From CAKOSP01 sp964372145 (lineage in GTDB: Bacteria; Bacillota_I; Bacilli_A; RF39; UBA660), in the NCBI GenBank assembly GCA_964372145.1, contig CAYJPM010000017.1:1-20007 (forward strand): DNA of 20,007 bases, read 5' to 3'. Of this stretch, positions 14,309 through 20,007 are shown piece by piece. The notes below the pieces were generated by a model. The model did no database searches, had not been told where the DNA came from, and was given only the letters and a program-made list of their open reading frames with translations. The number at the start of each line of letters is the position of its first letter. The stretch's first letter is position 1. The position numbers and the translations under genes are program-made.

Positions 14309-14344
14309 AATTTTAAAGTAATATTGTTTTAGGAGGAAGTAAAA

Positions 14345-14938
14345 ATGAAAAAGAAATTATTAATGGTGGCTATGTTATGTATGACTATGTTTATAGGGGG
14401 ATGTACATTCAACGATGAAGAGGAAGTTGTTTTAACTGATGGACAGAAATTTAAAGATGAATATCCAGTTATAGATGAGGATAACATGTTCAAATATGTA
14501 AATATTGATGAAACTATTTCTATATTAGAAAATGGTACAGGAGTTATTTATATCGGATTCCCAGAGTGTCAATGGTGTCAAGCATATATTTCAATGTTAT
14601 ATGGTGCAGCTAAAGATGTTGGTATTACTGAAGTATCATATTTAAATATTCAAGAAGATAGATCTAATAATAGTGATGAATATTTAGAAGTTGTTTCATT
14701 ATTAGAGGAACATTTAGATTATGGTTCTGATGGAAATAAAAGAGTATATGTTCCAGCTGTAGTTGCAGTAGTGGATGGTGAAATAGTTGGTTTTGATCAA
14801 GAAACTGCTCCAGGAGTTGAAGATAATATGTCTCCAGATGAGTACTGGACAAGTGAAAGAGTAGATGCATTGGTTTTAAAATTAACTAATATGATTACTT
14901 TAGTTAATGATGAAGTTTGTATGACTTGTGATATTTAA
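14345..14938 (+). CDS. Thioredoxin-fold lipoprotein with two CxxC motifs
   Basis: A 197-residue extracytoplasmic protein. The lipoprotein signal peptide MKKKLLMVAMLCMTMFIGGC places the lipidated Cys at 20. A thioredoxin-like fold follows: strand VIYIGFPE (67-74), redox motif C75-Q-W-C78 at the start of the helix, and YVPAVV (135-140) with the cis-Pro expected of thioredoxins (P138). The last residues carry a second pair, C192-M-T-C195, outside the canonical fold. It could act as an extra redox relay or regulatory disulfide. A role in extracytoplasmic disulfide reduction or formation is inferred from the fold. No membrane partner such as CcdA is adjacent. The start is supported by AGGAGG (14331-14336) 8 nt upstream, and the gene is monocistronic between terminators. 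Confidence 0.85.
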   Translation: MKKKLLMVAMLCMTMFIGGCTFNDEEEVVLTDGQKFKDEYPVIDEDNMFKYVNIDETISILENGTGVIYIGFPECQWCQAYISMLYGAAKDVGITEVSYLNIQEDRSNNSDEYLEVVSLLEEHLDYGSDGNKRVYVPAVVAVVDGEIVGFDQETAPGVEDNMSPDEYWTSERVDALVLKLTNMITLVNDEVCMTCDI

Positions 14939-14962
14939 TAAGGTTTTATACCTTATTTTTTT
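14937..14962 (+). terminator. Intrinsic terminator of the thioredoxin-like gene
   Basis: AATAAGG/CCTTATT 7-bp stem with a seven-base loop, followed by a T run to 14962. Confidence 0.8.
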
Positions 14963-14994
14963 GTAAAATAATATGTAAATCGTTATATCTTATA

Positions 14995-15022
14995 TTGTAT
15001 ATATTTAATATTGTGATAAAAT
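14995..15022 (+). promoter_or_regulatory. Promoter of the phosphoesterase gene
   Basis: TTGTAT (14995-15000), a 16-bp spacer, TAAAAT (15017-15022) with TG one base upstream (extended -10). Confidence 0.6.
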
Positions 15023-15039
15023 ATATTATTGGAGATTAT

Positions 15040-15870
15040 ATGAAAAGAATAGCGGTACTAAGTGATATACATTCAAATGCAACATTATTAAAAGAAGTAA
15101 TATGTGATTTAGAAAAAAGTAATATTGATGAATATATTTTTTGTGGAGACTATGTAACAGATGGTTTTGAAAATGATGAAGTAATTAATATAATTAAAAA
15201 TTTATCTAACAATGTTATTGCGGGTAATAGGGAAACCACTATAAGAAATTATGATGGTAAATCATGGGAGAATTCTATTCAATGGTATCCATCTTTATAT
15301 GCATATCATTCAATTAGTGAAGATAATTTAGAATATATTAAGTCTTTAGAATATGAAAAAGAAATTATTATTGATGGTAAAAAAATATATTTTACACATA
15401 TTAGTCCATATAATAAGAAAGATGTTATAGATGAAAATAGTGTAGTGTTATTTGATAAAATGATTAATGACTATGACAGTGATATATTTATATTCGGTCA
15501 TACTCATGTGCCTTTTTGTGTAGAATACAAAGGTAAATTATTTATGAATCCAGGAGCTTTATCTTATACTAAGAATGAACCGGTATCTTCTTGTATGATT
15601 ATTACTATAGATGGTGATATTAAAGTACAACATAAGAAATATACACGTAATATAGATGTTATTAAAAATTATTATTTAGAATCTAATTATTATAATGTAT
15701 GTCCTGAATGGACTAATATTATATTACATTCTTATATGAATGGATTTGATCATTGTAGTCATTTTGTTGATTATTTATTTTCAACAGGTGAAAAAGACTT
15801 TGATTTAGTTTGGGAAAATAAGTTTACAGAATACATGAATGTAAATAATTTAGATATTTTTGTAAAATGA
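15040..15870 (+). CDS. Calcineurin-type metallophosphoesterase
   Basis: A 276-residue cytoplasmic metallophosphatase of the YfcE/YmdB-like MPP superfamily. The five signature blocks are in order: DIHSN (9-13, D9 and H11), GDYVTDG (36-42, D37), GNRE (62-65, N63), H120 in YFTH, and GHTHVP (153-158, H154 and H156). All metal ligands for a dinuclear centre are present. GNRE with Arg replaces the more common GNHD/GNCD, which may change substrate preference. Residues 165-200 complete the beta-sandwich. About 75 residues after 200 form a C-terminal extension I cannot assign. The substrate could be a phosphodiester, a cyclic nucleotide or a diadenosine polyphosphate. The frame extends upstream to 14995, but that ATG lies in the promoter; ATG 15040 has GGAGA upstream and begins with the family's first strand. 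Confidence 0.88.
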   Translation: MKRIAVLSDIHSNATLLKEVICDLEKSNIDEYIFCGDYVTDGFENDEVINIIKNLSNNVIAGNRETTIRNYDGKSWENSIQWYPSLYAYHSISEDNLEYIKSLEYEKEIIIDGKKIYFTHISPYNKKDVIDENSVVLFDKMINDYDSDIFIFGHTHVPFCVEYKGKLFMNPGALSYTKNEPVSSCMIITIDGDIKVQHKKYTRNIDVIKNYYLESNYYNVCPEWTNIILHSYMNGFDHCSHFVDYLFSTGEKDFDLVWENKFTEYMNVNNLDIFVK

Positions 15871-15884
15871 TGTATATTGTTTGT

Positions 15885-15916
15885 AAAATTTACAATTAAT
15901 GATTGTAAATTTTTTT
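15885..15916 (+). terminator. Intrinsic terminator of the phosphoesterase gene
   Basis: A perfect 11-bp stem AAATTTACAAT/ATTGTAAATTT with a five-base loop, then a T run to 15916. Confidence 0.85.
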
Positions 15917-15930
15917 ATTGGATATATAAT
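15903..15930 (+). promoter_or_regulatory. Candidate promoter of the non-coding RNA
   Basis: TTGTAA (15903-15908), a 16-bp spacer, TATAAT (15925-15930). The -35 lies in the right arm of the preceding terminator. The predicted start is near 15937. Confidence 0.5.
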
Positions 15931-16031
15931 GTAATTATAGAGGAGGTATAATTATTTAAAGTATTTTGTTTGTACTTGATAAATTCATTTGGTGATGAAG
16001 TACATCTAAAATAATATTAGTGTAAAAAAAG

Positions 16032-16053
16032 AATAAAGGGTAGACAAGTGTAG
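16032..16053 (+). repeat. GGGTAGA...TGTAG motif, copy 1
   Basis: AATAA, a variable base, GGGTAGA, four bases, TGTAG. The TGTAG belongs to the small hairpin closed by GTTACA at 16062-16067. Confidence 0.6.
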
Positions 16054-16154
16054 CATCAATTGTTACAAAAAGTTTTTAATTAAAATATAAGTTATTTGGA
16101 TCCAACATATATTTTAATATTTAATTTTAATAACGATATAAAAGCTAATATTTA

Positions 16155-16174
16155 AATAATGGGTAGAGATGTAG
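16155..16174 (+). repeat. GGGTAGA...TGTAG motif, copy 2
   Basis: AATAA, a variable base, GGGTAGA, two bases, TGTAG. It directly follows the 3' strand of the long-range stem ending at 16160 and lies 10 nt before the terminator hairpin. Confidence 0.6.
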
Positions 16175-16183
16175 AATATTATG

Positions 16184-16207
16184 AAAAGCTCCGTATAGGA
16201 GTTTTTT
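16184..16207 (+). terminator. Intrinsic terminator of the non-coding RNA
   Basis: GCTCC/GGAGT stem (one G-T pair) extended by A-T pairs, with a GTATA loop and six T (16202-16207). It is the most GC-rich hairpin in this intergenic region. Confidence 0.75.
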
Positions 16208-16209
16208 AT

Positions 16210-16238
16210 TTGACATTTAATATAATTTGTTATATACT
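16210..16238 (+). promoter_or_regulatory. Promoter of the perR-rubrerythrin operon
   Basis: TTGACA (16210-16215), a 17-bp spacer, TATACT (16233-16238). It starts three bases after the terminator T-tract. Confidence 0.85.
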
Positions 16239-16242
16239 TAAG

Positions 16243-16257
16243 TAGTAATCATTACTA
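16243..16257. promoter_or_regulatory. Fur-family (PerR) operator
   Basis: A perfect 7-1-7 inverted repeat TAGTAAT-C-ATTACTA covers the predicted transcription start of perR. It shares the AATCATT centre with the Zur box at 7011-7033 but differs in the outer bases. Confidence 0.82.
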
Positions 16258-16270
16258 TTAAGGAGTTTGT

Positions 16271-16633
16271 ATGAGAAGTTCAAAGCAAAGAAGTCTAATT
16301 TTAGATATAATTAATAATTCTTGTGATCATTTGAACGTTGATGAAATATATAATATAGCCAGATCCAAACTTGATAATATAAGTTTAGGTACAGTTTATA
16401 GAAATATAAATCAATTAGTTGATGATAATAAAATTATTAGAATTAAAACTAATGAAGGATTAGACAGATTTGATAATACTAAAGTTAAACATCATCATTT
16501 TATTTGTGAAAAATGTCATAAAATAATTGATGTTTATGATAAAGTTAATTTAAATATAAACGATATTAATGGTAATATAGTAAAAGATTATGAAATAAAA
16601 TTCAAAGGAATCTGTAGTGATTGTTATAAATGA
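16271..16633 (+). CDS. perR: Peroxide-responsive Fur-family repressor
   Basis: A 120-residue, somewhat short Fur-family regulator with a truncated N-terminus. The winged helix includes LGTVYRNINQLVDDNKI (39-55). All five regulatory metal ligands known from Bacillus subtilis PerR (H37, D85, H91, H93, D104) align with residues here: H20, D68 (in RFD), H74 and H76 (HHHFIC), and D87 (IIDVY). The Asp at the last position favours PerR over Fur or Zur. Structural zinc Cys pairs are C79-x-x-C82 and C115-x-x-C118. Metal-catalysed oxidation of the His ligands by peroxide would release DNA. It is the first gene of an operon with rubrerythrin, which starts 14 nt after its stop, and has a 7-1-7 operator on its own start point, so autoregulation is expected. 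RBS AGGAG (16261-16265). Confidence 0.9.
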   Translation: MRSSKQRSLILDIINNSCDHLNVDEIYNIARSKLDNISLGTVYRNINQLVDDNKIIRIKTNEGLDRFDNTKVKHHHFICEKCHKIIDVYDKVNLNINDINGNIVKDYEIKFKGICSDCYK

Positions 16634-16647
16634 AGGAGGTAATAACT

Positions 16648-17187
16648 ATGGAATTAAAAGGAAGTCAAACTGAAAAAAATTTAATGGAAGCATTTGCTGG
16701 TGAATCACAAGCAAGAAATAAATATACTTATTTTGCTAGTAAAGCTAGAAAAGACGGATATGAACAAATAGCCGCTATATTTGAAGAAACTGCTCACAAT
16801 GAAAAAGAACATGCTAAAATGTGGTTTAAATTACTTATGGGTGGAGATATTTTATCTACTGAAGAAAATTTAAAAATGGCTGCTGATGGTGAAAACTATG
16901 AGTGGACTGATATGTACGCTGAATTTGCTAAAACAGCTAAAGAAGAAGGATTTAATCATATAGCTTTCTTATTTGAAGGTGTTGCTAAAATAGAAAAAGA
17001 ACACGAAGAAAGATATAATAAACTTCTTAATAATGTTAAAGAAGGTTTAGTATTTGAAAAACCTGAAGAAAATACTTGGAAATGTAGAAATTGTGGACAT
17101 ATCCATGTTGGAGAAAAAGCTTTAGAAATTTGTCCAGTATGTGCTCATCCAAAAGCTCATTTTGAAGTAAAAGCAGAAAATTATTAA
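16648..17187 (+). CDS. rbr: Rubrerythrin
   Basis: A 179-residue non-haem iron peroxidase that reduces hydrogen peroxide to water in anaerobes. The N-terminal ferritin-like four-helix domain carries the diiron ligands: E19 (AGES), E52-x-x-H55 (EKEH), E85 or E92, and E116-x-x-H119 (EKEH). The C-terminal rubredoxin-like domain binds one Fe through C146-x-x-C149 and C162-x-x-C165 (WKCRNCG, ICPVC). Both halves are complete and of normal length. The start is set by AAGGAGGT (16633-16640) 7 nt upstream; the in-frame ATG at 16630 overlaps the perR stop and is not needed. Co-transcription with perR makes it the likely main target of peroxide induction. Electron donors are not obvious nearby. Confidence 0.96.
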   Translation: MELKGSQTEKNLMEAFAGESQARNKYTYFASKARKDGYEQIAAIFEETAHNEKEHAKMWFKLLMGGDILSTEENLKMAADGENYEWTDMYAEFAKTAKEEGFNHIAFLFEGVAKIEKEHEERYNKLLNNVKEGLVFEKPEENTWKCRNCGHIHVGEKALEICPVCAHPKAHFEVKAENY

Positions 17188-17198
17188 TACATAAAAAA

Positions 17199-17224
17199 AC
17201 TCACTTGAAAGGTGAGTCTTTTTT
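17199..17224. terminator. Bidirectional terminator between rubrerythrin and tldE
   Basis: An 8-bp stem (17199-17206 with 17210-17217, one wobble) with a GAA loop. An A-run lies to the left and a T-run to the right, so it can serve both convergent units. The tldE stop overlaps the T-run. Confidence 0.85.
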
Positions 17225-18470
17225 ATTCTTTTCCAACAATTAATATGTTTTCAAATAATATTGAAGGAGTTCCTAAAGAACTTGAATTAAATAATAAATC
17301 ATTTCCTATTTCTAAAACATTACTAAATAAATCAAATAAATTAGTAGAAAGAATCATTGATTCGATATATTCTTCTTTTCCGTTATTTATTAAAATACCT
17401 CTGGCTTGAACTGATATATCTCCGCTTTTAGTATCTATACCAGAATGTGTTCCTTCAACATTTGTAATAATAATACCATTACTTAGTTTATTTTTAAGTT
17501 CTGTATAACTATTATTACCAGATTCAATAAATAAATTTCTAACACCAAAACTATTTCCAGTTGAATTAGTATTTTCTAATTTAGCGCTTTGATTATTATA
17601 AAGTTTAGTAATAAATACACCTTTATCAACAATAGTTTTTTTGTAAGTTTTAGTACCCTCATTATCAAATAATCTTGTACCAAGTAATTCATTATTTGTA
17701 GGATCTTCAATCATTGTAATTTTATCACTAAATATCTTAGTATTATATTTATTTTTTAATACAGATATATTATTTTTTATTTGATAAGCATTAAACATAT
17801 CTAAAAAAGGGGATAATAATTTAGATACTACATCATTATTAATAATTACATTATATTTATTAGTTAGTATATTTTTATTATTAAATCTATTTTCTAATTC
17901 ATTAAGTTTAAGAACTAATTTTTCTTCAATTTTATTAAAATCTATTTCTTTATTTACTATATAAATAAATTCATCATAAGATTTATCATTATCTCTCATT
18001 ATAACTTCAATATAAAAATTATAAAGAGAAAAATTATCTTTAGAAAGAACATTACTGTTTTCAATAGATATATCAACTTTATTTTCTGAAAAATAAGAAT
18101 TGATAGAAAATAATTTAGAATATTTTTCTTTGTACTTTATTAACGATTTAAAAAAGTTAATAATATCATCATAACTAATATCATCATTATTACATCTATC
18201 ACATAGTATTGACTCAACTGCAAATGAAGATTCATCATCATTATCTATTATAGATGATTGATATTTTAAAGTATCTAATAGTTTCTCTTCATTATCAATA
18301 TTTTCTGTAGTAAGTTTTACATACTTATTATTAAATTTACCCTTTAAGTGATATGTTGTATTATCGTTTATATTAAAGTCTCTTAATTCATCATTAAAAA
18401 CATTAATAGTAGTACTTTTAGATGAATCTTTATATATTTCTATACCATTATTTATTAATATATTACTCAT
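17223..18470 (-). CDS. tldE: TldE/PmbA-family protease subunit
   Basis: A 415-residue member of the TldD/PmbA superfamily, the partner without a zinc site. There is no HExxxH motif. The C-terminal signature EGTHSGIDTKSGDISVQARG (about 338-358) matches the PmbA-type THSG...SGD..V.A.G pattern. In known systems TldE pairs with TldD into a heterodimeric protease that degrades unfolded or modified peptides (microcin B17 maturation, CcdA antitoxin). The N-terminal half is poorly conserved and Asn/Asp-rich, as in the rest of this genome. It is slightly shorter than E. coli PmbA. Its ATG lies 8 nt inside the end of tldD behind GGAGGT, so the pair is translationally coupled. No peptide precursor gene is visible in the window. 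Confidence 0.88.
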   Translation of the reverse strand: MSNILINNGIEIYKDSSKSTTINVFNDELRDFNINDNTTYHLKGKFNNKYVKLTTENIDNEEKLLDTLKYQSSIIDNDDESSFAVESILCDRCNNDDISYDDIINFFKSLIKYKEKYSKLFSINSYFSENKVDISIENSNVLSKDNFSLYNFYIEVIMRDNDKSYDEFIYIVNKEIDFNKIEEKLVLKLNELENRFNNKNILTNKYNVIINNDVVSKLLSPFLDMFNAYQIKNNISVLKNKYNTKIFSDKITMIEDPTNNELLGTRLFDNEGTKTYKKTIVDKGVFITKLYNNQSAKLENTNSTGNSFGVRNLFIESGNNSYTELKNKLSNGIIITNVEGTHSGIDTKSGDISVQARGILINNGKEEYIESMILSTNLFDLFSNVLEIGNDLLFNSSSLGTPSILFENILIVGKE

Positions 18471-19827
18471 TATTACCTCCGACTAGTATTTTAGATACTT
18501 TTATAGTAGGCTGACCAATAGTTACAGGAACACTTCCAGATAAAGAACCACAGTAACCGGTACCAAACTCTAAATCATCACTAACCATTTCAACATTATT
18601 AAGAATATCAAGTGTATTACCAATAAGTGATACATTTTTAATTGGTTTAGTTAATTTACCATCTTCTATAATATAACCAAAACTAACATTGAAATTAAAT
18701 TCACCAGTATTAGGAGAAACACTACCTCCTCCCATATTCTTAGCAAATAAACCATATTTAATAGATTTAATCATATCATCTATTTTATCATTACCTTTTT
18801 CTAAATAAGTATTATTCATTCTAGAAATGGAAGGGTATATATATAGTTCTCTTCTAGCAGACCCAGTTACTTCATTACCAATAATTTTAGAATCTGTTAT
18901 ATTAGTCAAATAATTTTTTAAGATACCATTTTCTATTAATACATTTTTTTGTGTTTTAACACCTTCATCATCAAAGTTAGTAGTACCATATAAATTATCA
19001 ATTGTTCCATCATCTATTATAGTTACTTTGTCTGATGCAATTTTTTTATTTATTTTATTTGTAAGTACACTAGTTCCATCAATAATACCATAAGACTCCA
19101 TTGCATGACCACATGCTTCATGAAATATAACTGCTCCAAAACCTGGTCCTAAAATAACAGGAATCTCACCACCTTTAAAAGGTACTGTATTTAGTTTTTC
19201 TAATAAATCATTTAAAGCTTCATCAAGTAATTTTTTCCAGTTAAATTCTTTTAAGAATGAGTTATCAGTACTAAAACCAGGAGATATACTTGAACTAGAA
19301 CTTTTATCATTTTCTTTAGCAAAAACAGTAACAATTAATCTAGTAATATATCTAGTTTCCATATTTATACCATTTTGATTAACTACTTTAACATTTCTAA
19401 TACTCTCAATTAACTTAATATCAACTTGATTAACTAAATCACTAAAGTTTCTAGCATAATCATTTATTTCGTTAAATAAATTTTTCTTATCATCTTCACT
19501 TAACAAAATGTTTTCTTTGTTTTTATCAACACAGTCATTTACTTTTAAATTAACATATTCATATGAATTATTAACATTATAATTTTTCTTAAGTTTATTT
19601 ATAATATTATCAACTTCTAATAAGTTACTAGTACTACCATAAAACTTCTTTTTATCTTTATACATAGTAATACCAATACCATTAAAATTATTAATAGTAA
19701 TATCATCTAATCTATTATCTATATATTTATATATTTTATTTTGTGAATCTTCGTAAAATAGTTCACCATAATCTATATCATATTCAATTAATGAATTATA
19801 ATATTTTTTTAATTTATTATTTTCCAT
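18463..19827 (-). CDS. tldD: TldD-family metalloprotease subunit
   Basis: A 454-residue TldD, the catalytic half of the TldD/TldE heterodimer. The zinc motif HEACGHAMES (236-245) has the family-specific HExxxH spacing (H236, E237, H241), and C426 in GTGYCGSLSG sits where TldD carries its Cys ligand. The sequence before it, EIPVILGPGFGAVIFHEA, and downstream DDEG, GSARR and GGGSVSPNTGEFNFNVS blocks are all family signatures. Length is close to the E. coli protein (about 480). AAGGAG precedes ATG 19827. It is a two-gene operon with tldE, ended by the shared terminator at 17199-17224. The substrate is unknown; processing of a peptide product and general peptide turnover are both possible. Confidence 0.93.
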   Translation of the reverse strand: MENNKLKKYYNSLIEYDIDYGELFYEDSQNKIYKYIDNRLDDITINNFNGIGITMYKDKKKFYGSTSNLLEVDNIINKLKKNYNVNNSYEYVNLKVNDCVDKNKENILLSEDDKKNLFNEINDYARNFSDLVNQVDIKLIESIRNVKVVNQNGINMETRYITRLIVTVFAKENDKSSSSSISPGFSTDNSFLKEFNWKKLLDEALNDLLEKLNTVPFKGGEIPVILGPGFGAVIFHEACGHAMESYGIIDGTSVLTNKINKKIASDKVTIIDDGTIDNLYGTTNFDDEGVKTQKNVLIENGILKNYLTNITDSKIIGNEVTGSARRELYIYPSISRMNNTYLEKGNDKIDDMIKSIKYGLFAKNMGGGSVSPNTGEFNFNVSFGYIIEDGKLTKPIKNVSLIGNTLDILNNVEMVSDDLEFGTGYCGSLSGSVPVTIGQPTIKVSKILVGGNNE

Positions 19828-19894
19828 CTAAACTCCTTAACTATTTATAGTTTATCATAATTCATATAATTATGTGCATAATTTATATTTTCTT

Positions 19895-19923
19895 TTGCTT
19901 TAATTCAAACAATTTGATAAAAT
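19895..19923 (+). promoter_or_regulatory. Promoter of the gene leaving the window
   Basis: TTGCTT (19895-19900), a 17-bp spacer, TAAAAT (19918-19923) with TG one base upstream (extended -10). Confidence 0.6.
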
Positions 19924-19944
19924 GGATATGAATTGAGTGATTAG

Positions 19945-20007
19945 ATGATAAAAACAATGTTAGTTAGTTTTATAGTAAATTTATTTTTAGTAATAATTAA
20001 ATTTATA
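19945..20007 (+). CDS. Membrane protein, N-terminal fragment (3'-truncated)
   Basis: An ATG at 19945 opens a frame that stays open to the window end. The 21 visible residues are MIKTMLVSFIVNLFLVIIKF plus one Ile, a hydrophobic helix starting near residue 5. A promoter with an extended -10 lies 22 bp upstream, and the RBS is weak (GAGTG). The pattern would suit the first helix of a cation-diffusion-facilitator or other integral membrane protein, but so little is visible that no family can be assigned. Confidence 0.5.
   Translation, partial: MIKTMLVSFIVNLFLVIIKFI

Larger units (their letters stand above)
15937..16207 (+). ncRNA. Candidate structured non-coding RNA, about 270 nt, family unknown
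   Basis: No frame of useful length crosses this stretch, yet it has its own TATAAT box, inverted repeats and a good terminator. Seen pairings: 15951-15960 with 16151-16160 (perfect 10 bp, closing most of the RNA); TATTTT/AAAATA enclosing TGTACTT/AAGTACA (about 15962-16012); TGTAGC (16049-16054) with GTTACA (16062-16067); and 16085-16093 with 16104-16112 around a GGATCC loop. A motif GGGTAGA-(2-4 nt)-TGTAG occurs twice, each copy preceded by AATAA. A GAGGAGG near the 5' end could compete for the CTCC arm of the terminator. I do not see hallmarks of tmRNA, RNase P, SRP RNA or a T-box. It could be a trans-acting RNA or a leader upstream of perR, although perR has its own promoter. Confidence 0.5.

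Noticed and set aside
13972..14870. Minus-strand ORFs opposite the receiver and thioredoxin-like genes
   Set aside because: They are shadows of well-supported genes, biased in composition and without start signals.
15937..16207. tmRNA, RNase P RNA, SRP RNA or T-box leader
   Set aside because: I see no tRNA-like ends with a CCA or T-loop, no RNase P core motifs, no SRP Alu/S domain tetraloops and no T-box GGTGG sequence.
17212..17409. Plus-strand ORF after rubrerythrin
   Set aside because: It begins in the terminator and lies opposite the conserved C-terminus of tldE.
1..20007. Mycoplasma-type genetic code (TGA as Trp)
   Set aside because: TGG is used for Trp at conserved sites, TGA terminates the genes ending at 10641 and 11383, and no in-frame TGA interrupts a conserved protein.
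1..20007. tRNA, rRNA or CRISPR loci
   Set aside because: No cloverleaf, rRNA-like GC-rich block or spaced repeat array was seen on either strand.

Overview
The window is very AT-rich, and its proteins are correspondingly rich in Asn, Lys, Ile and Asp. Genes use strong AAGGAGG-type ribosome binding sites and the standard genetic code: TGG encodes Trp and TGA ends at least two genes. Low-GC promoters with extended -10 elements, a Zn-ABC transporter with a lipoprotein binding subunit, and a PerR-rubrerythrin unit point to an anaerobic, host-associated member of the Bacillota (Bacilli; RF39- or Erysipelotrichales-like). This is inference from style and gene content, and no marker gene fixes the taxon.

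Layout. Positions 1-4017 form an accessory-looking stretch. It holds the 3' end of an HExxH metallopeptidase, a small Cys/His protein, a striking 549-residue protein made of three tandem dCTP-deaminase-like domains, and a membrane-anchored HExxH metallopeptidase. Two nearly identical 32-bp terminator/promoter elements bracket the middle two genes as direct repeats. Positions 4038-7000 (minus strand) are a zinc uptake operon, zur-znuA-znuC-znuB, with a Fur-family operator lying on the -10 element. Positions 7138-8606 carry a membrane-anchored XRE regulator and cytidylate kinase (cmk). Positions 8653-11383 carry a 662-residue protein of unknown function coupled to a flavodoxin/2[4Fe-4S] protein. 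Positions 11436-15870 carry a MacB-like ABC exporter, a stand-alone receiver domain, a thioredoxin-like lipoprotein and a calcineurin-type phosphoesterase.

Positions 15871-16270 contain no gene but hold a promoter, a structured stretch of about 270 nt with a duplicated GGGTAGA...TGTAG motif, and an intrinsic terminator. I read this as a non-coding RNA of unidentified family. It is followed by a PerR-rubrerythrin operon with its own 7-1-7 operator. Positions 17223-19827 (minus strand) encode the TldD/TldE metalloprotease pair. A membrane protein begins at 19945 and leaves the window.

The genes with readable roles cover zinc homeostasis, peroxide defence, extracytoplasmic thiol chemistry, nucleotide metabolism and proteolysis. 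The most unusual item is the triplicated dCTP-deaminase-like protein. Its surviving active-site motifs are split between domains, which suggests a single-chain pseudo-trimer. The second is the candidate non-coding RNA upstream of perR.
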